A DNA stretch of 64,000 nucleotides from Duganella sp. BJB476 (GTDB lineage Bacteria > Pseudomonadota > Gammaproteobacteria > Burkholderiales > Burkholderiaceae_D): the NCBI RefSeq assembly GCF_003416895.1, contig NZ_QVIO01000008.1, positions 124,001 to 188,000 on the forward strand, given 5' to 3'. Positions 1-7,211 of the stretch are shown here, one piece after another. The translations under genes and the position numbers were made by a program. The notes beneath the pieces were generated by a model, which searched no databases, was not told the DNA's origin, and saw nothing but the letters and a program-made list of their open reading frames with translations. Each line of letters begins with the position of its first letter. Position 1 is the stretch's first letter.

Positions 1-1
1 C

Positions 2-1273
2 ATCTCGATCAAGCACTGGGAAGAGTTCGAGGACGTGGCCGACCACTGCACGGTCTGCCATAAATGCGTCACGCCCTGTCCGGTCAACATCGACTTCGGC
101 GACGTGTCGATGAACATGCGCAACCTGCTGCGCAAGATGGACAAGAAGAGCTTCAATCCCGGCAAGTCGGCGGCGATGTTCTTCCTCAACGCCACTGATC
201 CGGCCACCATCAACGCCACCCGCGCGGCGATGGTCGGCATCGGCTACAAGGCCCAGCGCCTGGGCAATGACTTGCTGAAGAAATTCGCCAAGAAGCAGAC
301 CAAGGCGCCGCCTCCAACGGTGGGCAAGCCGAAGGTGCGCGAGCAGGTGATCCACTTCATCAACAAGAAAATGCCGGGCGGCCTGCCGAAGAAAACCGCG
401 CGCGCCTTGCTGGATATCGAGGACGACAAGGTCATCCCTATCATCCGCAATCCCAAGGCCACCAATGCCGATACGGAAGCGGTGTTCTACTTCCCTGGCT
501 GTGGCTCGGAGCGCCTGTTCTCGCAGGTGGGTCTGGCTACGCAGGCGATGCTGTGGGAAGTGGGCGTGCAGACCGTGCTGCCGCCGGGCTATCTGTGCTG
601 CGGTTATCCGCAGCGCGGCGCCGGCGAGTACGACAAGGCCGAGAAGATGATGACCGATAACCGCGTGCTGTTCCACCGCATGGCGAACACGCTCAACTAT
701 CTGGACATCAAGACGGTGCTGGTCTCGTGCGGTACCTGCTACGACCAGCTGGCGACCTACGAGTTCGACAAGATCTTCCCTGGCTGCCGCATCATGGACA
801 TCCATGAGTACCTGATGGAAAAGCAGGTCCGGCTGGAGGGCGTGACCGGCACGCGCTATATGTACCACGAGCCTTGCCACACGCCGATGAAGCTGCAGGA
901 AGCGACCAAGACCGTCAACACGCTGATCCAGACGCACGACAACGTCAAGATCGAGAAGAACGACCGCTGCTGCGGCGATTCGGGCACGCTGATGATCGCG
1001 CGTCCCGACATCTCGACGCAGGTGCGCTTCCGCAAGGAAGAGGAAGTCATCAAGGGCGCCGACAAGCTGCGCGCCGACGGCTTCGAAGGCGAAGTGAAGA
1101 TCCTGACCAGCTGCCCGGCCTGCCTGGGTGGCGTGTCGCGCTACGGCGAGGACGCGGGCACGACGGCCGACTACATCGTGGTCGAGATCGCCAAGCACCT
1201 GCTGGGCGAGAACTGGATGGCCGACTACGTCAAGCGCGCCAACGACGGCGGCATCGAGCGGGTGCTGGTGTAA
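2..1273 (+). CDS. DUF3683-type FAD/Fe-S oxidoreductase, C-terminal part (5' truncated by window)
   Basis: The reading frame is open from base 2, so this is the 3' portion of a longer gene. The visible 423 residues carry a ferredoxin-like cysteine cluster near the start (CTVCHKCVTPCP), the pattern of a 4Fe-4S site. Two cysteine-rich CCG modules follow, around FPGCG...CCGYP and HEPCH...RCCGDSG, and a late SCPACLGG motif. This architecture is that of the Fe-S half of glycolate-oxidase or heterodisulfide-reductase-like proteins. In Burkholderiales it is fused behind an FAD-linked oxidase and DUF3683 region in a protein of roughly 1,300 residues. It probably oxidises a 2-hydroxy acid such as D-lactate or glycolate and passes electrons to the chain. 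The substrate cannot be read from this fragment. The stop codon overlaps the ATG of the next gene. Confidence 0.85.
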   Translation: MSIKHWEEFEDVADHCTVCHKCVTPCPVNIDFGDVSMNMRNLLRKMDKKSFNPGKSAAMFFLNATDPATINATRAAMVGIGYKAQRLGNDLLKKFAKKQTKAPPPTVGKPKVREQVIHFINKKMPGGLPKKTARALLDIEDDKVIPIIRNPKATNADTEAVFYFPGCGSERLFSQVGLATQAMLWEVGVQTVLPPGYLCCGYPQRGAGEYDKAEKMMTDNRVLFHRMANTLNYLDIKTVLVSCGTCYDQLATYEFDKIFPGCRIMDIHEYLMEKQVRLEGVTGTRYMYHEPCHTPMKLQEATKTVNTLIQTHDNVKIEKNDRCCGDSGTLMIARPDISTQVRFRKEEEVIKGADKLRADGFEGEVKILTSCPACLGGVSRYGEDAGTTADYIVVEIAKHLLGENWMADYVKRANDGGIERVLV

Positions 1274-1701
1274 TGGCCTGCGACCTGTGCAAGCTGCTGG
1301 AAGCGCCGGGTGCGGCTTTGATCTGGGGCGACCGCCAGCTGTCGGTGGTCGCCGTGGACGAGGCCGAGTATCCGGGTTTCACGCGTGTGGTGTGGAATGC
1401 CCACGTCAAGGAAATGACCGATCTGTCGCCGGCTGAACGCAGCCGCGTGATGGAGCTGGTGTGGGCCGTCGAGTCCGCACAACGCGCGGTGATGGCGCCG
1501 GAAAAAATCAACCTGGCCAGCTTTGGTAATATGACGCCTCATGTGCACTGGCATGTGATTCCGCGTTATGTGGGCGATGCACACTTCCCTAATCCGACCT
1601 GGGCTGTTACGCAGCGCTCGTCGGCGCCGGAAGTGCTGGCCGCGCGCCGCGCGCTGCTGCCGGCCCTGCACGCCGCGATAATCGAACGTTTGAAAGCATA
1701 A
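1273..1701 (+). CDS. HIT-family protein (histidine triad nucleotide hydrolase)
   Basis: The 142-residue product contains the histidine triad at H90-V-H92-W-H94 within PHVHWHVIPRY. This is the catalytic signature of HIT nucleotide hydrolases, which cleave nucleoside phosphoramidates or dinucleotide polyphosphates through a histidine-nucleotide intermediate. The ATG shares its A with the TAA stop of the upstream oxidoreductase, so the two are almost certainly co-translated. The length is typical for a stand-alone HIT protein. An N-terminal CDLC pair could hold a metal. The physiological substrate is unknown. Confidence 0.88.
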   Translation: MACDLCKLLEAPGAALIWGDRQLSVVAVDEAEYPGFTRVVWNAHVKEMTDLSPAERSRVMELVWAVESAQRAVMAPEKINLASFGNMTPHVHWHVIPRYVGDAHFPNPTWAVTQRSSAPEVLAARRALLPALHAAIIERLKA

Positions 1702-1704
1702 GCA

Positions 1705-2130
1705 ATGAGCAAGCAACCTACTGGCCTGACCGTCCACAACAAGTCCAAAGTGCTGGACATCGAATTTGACGACGGCGCCTCGTTCTCGATTCCGTTCGAG
1801 CTGCTGCGCGTGTATTCGCCGTCGGCCGAGGTGAAGGGGCATGGCGAAGGGCAGGAGGTGCTACAGGTGGGCAAGCGCGAAGTGGGCATCGCGGCGATGG
1901 ACCCGGTCGGCAACTACGCAGTGCAACCGACCTTCACCGATGGCCACAACACGGGCTTGTACACCTGGGACTACCTGTACAAGCTGGGTAATGAAAAAGA
2001 TGCGCTGTGGGCTAACTACATGGACCGCCTGCACGCGTCGGGCTTCGAAGGCGATAGCGGCCGCGAGACCGGTGTCACCCTGACCGGGCCAGGCTCAAAG
2101 AACCACACCGGCTGCGGCCACAAGCACTGA
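1705..2130 (+). CDS. DUF971 family protein (GBBH-like N-terminal fold)
   Basis: This 141-residue protein is almost entirely a DUF971 domain. The same fold forms the N-terminal domain of gamma-butyrobetaine hydroxylase and is sometimes fused to Mrp/ApbC Fe-S carriers. The recognisable core includes FELLRVYSPSAEV and YTWDYLYKLG. The C-terminus ends in GCGHKH, a short Cys/His-rich tail that could bind metal. It starts 3 bases after the HIT gene and is followed two genomic units later by ubiE. That position beside ubiquinone genes is common in betaproteobacteria and suggests a housekeeping redox or Fe-S role, but the function is not established. Confidence 0.85.
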   Translation: MSKQPTGLTVHNKSKVLDIEFDDGASFSIPFELLRVYSPSAEVKGHGEGQEVLQVGKREVGIAAMDPVGNYAVQPTFTDGHNTGLYTWDYLYKLGNEKDALWANYMDRLHASGFEGDSGRETGVTLTGPGSKNHTGCGHKH

Positions 2131-2131
2131 G

Positions 2132-2437
2132 TTAGTAAGTGATTTCTTGGCGATAGATATAGGCAAAGATGGCGCGTAGGCGTGGCGAGAACTTCCTGAG
2201 AACCTCCACGTTCACGCTGGGCGCCGGCCGCGGTCCGGCGCCAGGATGCATATGTTGCCAGGCCTCTTCCAAAGTCAATGACTTGCTGCACCAGTCTCTG
2301 TGACGCTCCCTGAATTCCGCCCGTTTCTCCTCATCACGCAGCATTTGCGCGTGTAGCGCATCGATCTCCGATTTGGTTTGTTTATCCAGTTCAGGAAATT
2401 CCAAATCGGCCGGGATCTCTTTGCCATAGATTTTCAT
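2132..2437 (-). CDS. Small hypothetical protein overlapping a PIN-domain gene
   Basis: This is a 101-residue, charged and mostly helical protein with no recognised domain. Its ATG lies inside the 3' end of the upstream PIN-domain gene, with a 47-base overlap on the same strand, and is preceded by a GGAG ribosome site inside that gene. The middle is rich in Glu, Arg and Lys (RDEEKRAEFRERHRDW) and the C-terminus is aromatic and basic. The tight overlap makes it a candidate partner of the PIN protein, possibly an antitoxin or accessory factor, but antitoxins usually come first. It converges with the DUF971 gene with only one base between their ends. Confidence 0.6.
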   Translation of the reverse strand: MKIYGKEIPADLEFPELDKQTKSEIDALHAQMLRDEEKRAEFRERHRDWCSKSLTLEEAWQHMHPGAGPRPAPSVNVEVLRKFSPRLRAIFAYIYRQEITY

Positions 2438-2912
2438 GACTGTTCTCCATTAACTCAAAAGGCGTTACAAGTTCCGGCAGGGTTAAATCGTTTGCGACCA
2501 TCAGGAAGCGAAGCAGTGGCAGCTTGGTCGCGTTGGCGATGTCGCGGCAATTCCAAGTAAGCAAAATATCATTGCGGTTCAATGCGGCATACGCGATATG
2601 TTGTGAGGGGCCGCCTGCTACGGCCTTTAGACCGCCACCCAGAATCAATAGTTCAGCGCGACTCTTTATCTGATTGTTGTCGGGCAGACGGATCAACGGT
2701 GCAATTGTTTTTAAGCGCATCGCCAGTCGTAGTGGATCTCCCTGCTCCAGTTCATCAGTGACCTGATCGGAGACATAAGTCATGCTCGGCACGCAGCGCG
2801 TATGCCACCAGAGTTGCGTCAATTGCTGGCAGGCGCGGGTGATCGGGTTGGGGCTCGGCGGATCGGTCAGGTGCAAAATGACGGAGGTGTCGAGATAGAC
2901 GGTTGACGGCAT
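2391..2912 (-). CDS. PIN-domain protein (VapC-like putative ribonuclease)
   Basis: The 173-residue product starts with YLDTSVILHL, the first acidic motif of PIN nucleases. A central acidic stretch (DQVTDELEQGD) and a C-terminal ALNRNDILLTWNCRDIAN segment carry the further acidic positions. PIN domains cleave RNA with a metal ion held by three or four acidic residues, and are the toxin in VapBC modules. Here the gene is first in its two-gene unit and the 101-residue partner overlaps its 3' end, which is not the classical VapB-VapC order. An AGAGG ribosome site precedes the ATG. A solitary PIN nuclease acquired with its neighbour is the alternative. Confidence 0.75.
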   Translation of the reverse strand: MPSTVYLDTSVILHLTDPPSPNPITRACQQLTQLWWHTRCVPSMTYVSDQVTDELEQGDPLRLAMRLKTIAPLIRLPDNNQIKSRAELLILGGGLKAVAGGPSQHIAYAALNRNDILLTWNCRDIANATKLPLLRFLMVANDLTLPELVTPFELMENSHENLWQRDPGRFGIS

Positions 2913-3057
2913 GGCGGACCTCTGGTGGCTTTGTCCAGACTAGCTTGCCCGGCGGGCGACGGTTTCGGCTAGATCAAACGAACTCGCCTTCATTTCATCA
3001 AGCTGTCACAGCGCCGTGGGATAGTTGGCGGTTTTATTGCGCTGGATGGGAGATGGC

Positions 3058-4356
3058 ATGAGGGATGTTTGCAGAGTGTTGATGTTGGCGATGGTTTTGG
3101 TCGCTGCGCCGCTGCGCGCTCAGGAATACTTCGGTGATGCGCGGCCTGACGCGCCCGAGCTTGCCGCGCGTGGATCGTTGCAGGTTGGCGTGCGCACGCT
3201 GGTGGCCGAGCATGCGGACCAGCTCGATATCCTGCGCTACAGCGACGCCACGCCGAACCCGCGCTACAGCCGCAAGCTGACGTTGGAAGTGTGGTACCCA
3301 GCCCAACTCCAGCCAGGCCAAAAAGAACATACCGTTTATACCGATGTGCTCGGCTCCGGCCCCAACGATCCAGCCCGTCCCAACACGCCGTTCGAGTTCA
3401 ATGGCCGCGCCGTGCGCGACGCAGCGCCTCAGGCTCCGGCTGCCACCGCGCCGGCCGGCGGCTATCCGCTGGTGATCGTCTCGCACGGCTATCCCGGCTC
3501 GCGCATGCAGATGAGCTACCTGACCGAAAACCTCGCCTCCAAAGGCTACATCGTGGTGGCGATCGACCATCCCGAGTCGACCCGCGCCGACAAGGCCGGC
3601 TTCGCCAGCACCTTGCTGAACCGCGCGCAAGACGATCTGTTCGTGCTGCAAACCGTCGCCGCCTGGGGCAAGCCGGGCAGCGGGCATTTCCTGTCCGGCC
3701 TGGTCGATGCCGATAACACCGCCTTGATCGGCTACTCGATGGGCGGCTACGGCGCACTCAACACCGTTGGCGCCGGCGTAAGCCCGGTGGCGGCCGCGTA
3801 TGTCCCCGGTGGCAAGCTGGCCGTCAACCAGCAGGGCAATGCCCAATACGAAGCGCGGCGCGATCCGCGCATCAAGGCGGTGGTGGCGTTCGCGCCATGG
3901 GGCGGCGCGCATCAGGTGTGGGAGCCGGCCGGCCTGGCCGGCGTGCGCACGCCGACGCTGTTCGTCAGCGGCGACCAGGACGACGTGGCCGGCTACCAGG
4001 ACGGCGTGCTGCGCCTGTTCCAGGGCGCCATCCACGCCGACCGCTACCTGCTGACCTACGTCGGCGGCCGCCACAACTCCGCGCCGAATCCGCCGTCGCC
4101 GGCCATGCTGGCCAATTTCGACGACTTCATGTCCTATTCCGAGCCGGTGTGGGACAGCCGCCGCATCAACAACATCAACCAGCATTTCGTCACGGCTTTC
4201 CTCGGCATCCACCTCAAGCAGCAGCCGTTCCAGCCGTATCTGGAGCTGCCGCCGCTGGGCGCGGACGGCACCATCAAGCCTGATCCTGGCCTGTGGAAGG
4301 GCTTTCCCAAGCGCGCGGCGCTGGGACTGGAATGGCGCCACCTGCCGGCGCAGTAG
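3058..4356 (+). CDS. Exported alpha/beta hydrolase (dienelactone-hydrolase-like)
   Basis: I place the start at the ATG preceded by a GGGAGA ribosome site, giving 432 residues. The N-terminus is a typical Sec signal (LMLAMVLVAAPLRA, cleavage before QEYF). The fold is an alpha/beta hydrolase: an oxyanion segment LVIVSHGYPGSR, the nucleophile elbow GYSMG with Ser227, the acidic strand LFVSGDQDDVAG and a late GGRHN histidine. This set resembles secreted platelet-activating-factor acetylhydrolase or dienelactone-hydrolase relatives, so an esterase acting in the periplasm or outside is likely. The substrate is unknown. It stands alone between divergent and convergent neighbours. Confidence 0.8.
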   Translation: MRDVCRVLMLAMVLVAAPLRAQEYFGDARPDAPELAARGSLQVGVRTLVAEHADQLDILRYSDATPNPRYSRKLTLEVWYPAQLQPGQKEHTVYTDVLGSGPNDPARPNTPFEFNGRAVRDAAPQAPAATAPAGGYPLVIVSHGYPGSRMQMSYLTENLASKGYIVVAIDHPESTRADKAGFASTLLNRAQDDLFVLQTVAAWGKPGSGHFLSGLVDADNTALIGYSMGGYGALNTVGAGVSPVAAAYVPGGKLAVNQQGNAQYEARRDPRIKAVVAFAPWGGAHQVWEPAGLAGVRTPTLFVSGDQDDVAGYQDGVLRLFQGAIHADRYLLTYVGGRHNSAPNPPSPAMLANFDDFMSYSEPVWDSRRINNINQHFVTAFLGIHLKQQPFQPYLELPPLGADGTIKPDPGLWKGFPKRAALGLEWRHLPAQ

Positions 4357-4368
4357 GCGCCGTGGGGG

Positions 4369-4746
4369 TTAGTCCTTCAGCTTGCTGTTCTGGCAGCCCG
4401 AGCTGGAGCACTCGCGCACGCGGTCTTGCAGGAACTGGGCGCGTTTGATGGTGGTGTTGGTGGCGCAATCGAGGTTGACGTAGAAATCGTTGGCCTCGCG
4501 CTTGGAGCAGCTCTTGTTGCGCTGTTCGATCCAGCCCAGCTGTCCAGCCTTGAGCGACTTCTTGCCGTCGGCGTCGAGCTTGGCGCTCAGGGTCTTGTAG
4601 TTCTCGTTGAGCTCCTTGTCCGCTTCCTGGTACACCTTGTTCAGGCAATACAGGCCGTCGAAGTCGTTCTTCGGCGTGTCGCAGGCTGAGTTGGCGAACG
4701 CGGCGCCCGAAGCGCAGAACAGCAATGCGGCAATAACTTTTTTCAT
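4369..4746 (-). CDS. LprI/DUF1311-family secreted protein (lysozyme-inhibitor-like)
   Basis: The 125-residue product has a clean signal peptide (KKVIAALLFCASGAAFA). Behind it is a DUF1311/LprI-type domain with paired cysteines and the pattern YQEADKELNENYKTL followed by KAGQLGWIEQRNKSC. LprI of Mycobacterium inhibits lysozyme, and the wider family is periplasmic, disulfide-bonded and mostly of unknown role. Six cysteines in the mature part suggest disulfides. The gene converges with the esterase gene and is divergent from ubiE. Confidence 0.75.
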   Translation of the reverse strand: MKKVIAALLFCASGAAFANSACDTPKNDFDGLYCLNKVYQEADKELNENYKTLSAKLDADGKKSLKAGQLGWIEQRNKSCSKREANDFYVNLDCATNTTIKRAQFLQDRVRECSSSGCQNSKLKD

Positions 4747-4818
4747 GTTGGGTATCCAGTGATGTGTGAGTTGCCGATTTTGCCATAGTGGCGGCCCGCC
4801 CTCAAGGCTGTCAGCTTG

Positions 4819-4824
4819 TATAAT
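4819..4824 (+). promoter_or_regulatory. Candidate -10 box upstream of ubiE
   Basis: A perfect TATAAT lies 28 bases before the ubiE ATG. No good -35 hexamer is seen at the expected spacing (the bases there are G+C rich), so this may be an activator-dependent or chance match. Confidence 0.35.
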
Positions 4825-4851
4825 GCAGGCAAACTAACAGGCCTGCCTACC

Positions 4852-5586
4852 ATGACCAATACCACTCACTTCGGTTACAAAACCGTCGCGGAAGACGACA
4901 AAGTCCGCGAAGTCGCCAAGGTTTTCCATTCTGTCGCCGCCAAGTACGACATCATGAACGACGTCATGTCGGCCGGCCTGCACCGCCTGTGGAAGACCTT
5001 CACCATCGCCAACGCCGCCGTGCGCCCCGGTTTCAAGTGCCTGGACATCGCCGGCGGCACCGGCGACCTGGCCAAGGTATTTGCCAAGCAAGCAGGCCCG
5101 ACCGGCGAGGTCTGGCTCACCGATATTAACGAATCGATGCTGCGCGTCGGCCGCGACCGCCTCTTGAATCGCGGCCTGTTGACCCCCACATTGTTATGTG
5201 ACGCGGAAAAACTGCCGTTCCCGGACAATTATTTCGACCGCGTCAGCGTCGCCTTCGGCCTGCGCAACATGACCCACAAGGACCAGGCACTGGCGGAAAT
5301 GCGCCGCGTGCTCAAGCCGGGCGGCAAGCTGCTGGTGCTGGAATTCTCGAAAGTGGCCGAGCCGCTGCAGAAACCTTACGATTTCTATTCGTTCAAGATC
5401 CTGCCGTGGATGGGCCAGAAGATCGCCAACGACGCCGAAAGCTACCGCTACCTGGCCGAATCGATCCGCATGCACCCGGACCAGGAAACGCTGAAGACCA
5501 TGATGGAAGAGGCCGGCCTGGAACGCGTGACGTATTACAACCTGACGGCAGGTGTGGCCGCTTTACACACCGGTATCAAACTGTAG
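4852..5586 (+). CDS. ubiE: Demethylmenaquinone/2-octaprenyl-6-methoxy-1,4-benzoquinol C-methyltransferase UbiE
   Basis: UbiE performs the S-adenosylmethionine-dependent C-methylation in ubiquinone synthesis. The 244-residue protein shows family hallmarks: HFGYKTV at the N-terminus, VAAKYDIMNDVMSAGLHRLW, SAM motif I DIAGGTGDLA, and the downstream VAFGLRNMT and FSKV elements. An upstream in-frame start would add 12 residues, but MTNTTHFGYKT is the family N-terminus. It heads a cluster with ubiJ and ubiB, two further ubiquinone factors, separated only by a Tim44-like gene. Length and motifs are complete. Confidence 0.96.
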   Translation: MTNTTHFGYKTVAEDDKVREVAKVFHSVAAKYDIMNDVMSAGLHRLWKTFTIANAAVRPGFKCLDIAGGTGDLAKVFAKQAGPTGEVWLTDINESMLRVGRDRLLNRGLLTPTLLCDAEKLPFPDNYFDRVSVAFGLRNMTHKDQALAEMRRVLKPGGKLLVLEFSKVAEPLQKPYDFYSFKILPWMGQKIANDAESYRYLAESIRMHPDQETLKTMMEEAGLERVTYYNLTAGVAALHTGIKL

Positions 5587-5599
5587 TCATAGGAGTAGC

Positions 5600-6517
5600 A
5601 TGAACATCAAGAAAATCCTGATCGGCGCCGTATTGGCCGTTTCCGCACTGTCGATGCTGGGCGAGGCGCTGGCCCGTCCGATGGGCGGCGGCCGTTCGAT
5701 CGGACGTCAATCGCAAAGCGTCAACCGCATGCCGCCGGCCGCCGCGCCTGCGCCGGCAGCGCCGCGCCAAGCCGCGCCGGCGCCGGTCGCCCCGCCAGCC
5801 GCCATCCCGCCGAAGCCGGCCAGCCCATGGAAAGGCATCCTGGGCGGCGCGTTGCTGGGCCTGGGTATCGGCGCACTGTTCTCGCACTTCGGCCTGGGTG
5901 GCGCCATGGGCGGCATGTTCGGCTCGCTGATCATGCTGGCATTGCTGGCCGGCGTGGTGTTCTTCGTCATTCGCCTGATCCGCGGCCGCTCGCAGCCTGC
6001 GCCAGCCGCATTTGGTGGCAATAACGGTGGCAACAATGTGTACGCGATGCCGCCATCCAGCGGCACGCCGGAGATCGGCTCCCGCTTGCAGCCTGAGCCG
6101 GTGCAGCAGGCCGCCACGCCGGTCGCCCACACGCCCTGGGGCGTGCCGGCCGACTTCGACGCGCCGGCTTTCCTGCGCGTGGCCAAGAGCAATTTCATCC
6201 GCCTGCAGGCGGCCTGGGACAAGGGCGATTCGGCCGATATCCGCGAATTCACCACCCCTGAAGTGTTTGCCGAGCTGAAGATGCAGATCAGCGAGCGCGG
6301 CGCGCAAAAGGACTACACCGACGTCGTCACCATCGACGCCGAGCTGCTGGGCATCGAAACCAGCGACAGCGACTACCTCGCCAGCGTCAAGTTCACCGGC
6401 ACCATCAAGCCCGCGCCGGATGCGCTGGCCGAGCCGTTCAACGAGGTGTGGAACCTGTCCAAGCCGGTTTCCGGCGCGTCTGGCTGGCTGCTGGCTGGTA
6501 TTCAACAGCTCGCGTAA
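5600..6517 (+). CDS. Tim44-domain membrane protein
   Basis: The ATG follows an AGGAG ribosome site 13 bases after ubiE, giving 305 residues. A signal or anchor (KKILIGAVLAVSALSMLGEALA) is followed by a Pro/Ala-rich linker at about residues 35-75. Then come a Gly-rich hydrophobic segment and a transmembrane stretch ending in VVFFVIRLIRG near residue 130. The C-terminal 120 residues are a Tim44-like domain (DAPAFLRVAKSNFIRLQAAWDKGD is its opening region). Bacterial Tim44-like proteins (TimA) are inner-membrane proteins with a domain related to the mitochondrial import motor subunit; their role is not settled. Position between ubiE and ubiJ is a conserved Burkholderiales feature as far as I know. 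Confidence 0.85.
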   Translation: MNIKKILIGAVLAVSALSMLGEALARPMGGGRSIGRQSQSVNRMPPAAAPAPAAPRQAAPAPVAPPAAIPPKPASPWKGILGGALLGLGIGALFSHFGLGGAMGGMFGSLIMLALLAGVVFFVIRLIRGRSQPAPAAFGGNNGGNNVYAMPPSSGTPEIGSRLQPEPVQQAATPVAHTPWGVPADFDAPAFLRVAKSNFIRLQAAWDKGDSADIREFTTPEVFAELKMQISERGAQKDYTDVVTIDAELLGIETSDSDYLASVKFTGTIKPAPDALAEPFNEVWNLSKPVSGASGWLLAGIQQLA

Positions 6518-6552
6518 TTGCCGACAATTCGCGGCAAGCTGGTAAGATCAAG

Positions 6553-6578
6553 ACCGCCCGTATTTCCGGGCGGTTTTG
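6553..6578 (+). terminator. Rho-independent terminator after the Tim44-like gene
   Basis: Bases 6553-6560 (ACCGCCCG) pair perfectly with 6567-6574 (CGGGCGGT) around a six-base loop and are followed by TTTTGTTTT. It sits 35 bases after the Tim44 stop and just before ubiJ, so it probably separates ubiE-Tim44 from ubiJ-ubiB or attenuates read-through. Confidence 0.75.
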
Positions 6579-6608
6579 TTTTGCGGTTTTTGTTTTCACG
6601 GTAGACGA

Positions 6609-7211
6609 ATGACACCACCGAATTTCTCCGCTGCGGCGCCGGCCAGCGCCGCCATCAATCACTTGCTGGCGCAGGAGCCGTGGGCGCGCAAGGAGTTGCA
6701 GCGCCACGCCGGCAAGATCGCCGCCATCGACACCGGCGCCGTCGTGCTGCGCCTGCGCGTGACGGCCGACGGCATGCTGGAAGCGGCGCCGCCAGAAGAA
6801 CCGGCCCGCGTCACCATCCGCGTCAAGCTGTCCGACCTGCCGCTGATCGCGCAGAACCGCGAGCGGGCGTTTTCCTACGTGCAGATCGAGGGCGACGCCG
6901 AGTTCGCCAACGCCATCTCCAACCTGAGCAAGTCGCTGCGCTGGGAAGCCGAGCACGACCTGGAAAAAGTGGTGGGCCCGATCGCCGCCGTGCGCGTGGT
7001 GTCCGGCGCCAAGGCCGCGTTTGAAGCGATCAAGAACGGCCACCAGAAGCTGGCCGAAAACGTCGCCGAATTCCTGCTCGATGAAAAACCTGTGCTGATC
7101 CGCCCGCAAACGGTGGAAGCCTTCTCGGCCGACGTGGTGCGCCTGCGCGACGACGTCGAGCGCGCCGCCAAGCGCCTGGCCAAACTGGAACAGAAACTGG
7201 ATCCCAAATGA
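6609..7211 (+). CDS. ubiJ: Ubiquinone biosynthesis accessory factor UbiJ (SCP2 domain)
   Basis: The protein of 200 residues has an SCP2 sterol-carrier-like lipid-binding domain over roughly residues 15-120 (VTIRVKLSDLPLIAQNRE, GDAEFANAI) and a C-terminal amphipathic coiled coil (LRDDVERAAKRLAKLEQKL). UbiJ binds the hydrophobic isoprenoid intermediates in the soluble Ubi complex. The identification is supported by the four-base ATGA overlap with ubiB. I use the ATG that gives MTPPNF; a longer in-frame start would run back into the terminator tail upstream. Confidence 0.9.
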   Translation: MTPPNFSAAAPASAAINHLLAQEPWARKELQRHAGKIAAIDTGAVVLRLRVTADGMLEAAPPEEPARVTIRVKLSDLPLIAQNRERAFSYVQIEGDAEFANAISNLSKSLRWEAEHDLEKVVGPIAAVRVVSGAKAAFEAIKNGHQKLAENVAEFLLDEKPVLIRPQTVEAFSADVVRLRDDVERAAKRLAKLEQKLDPK

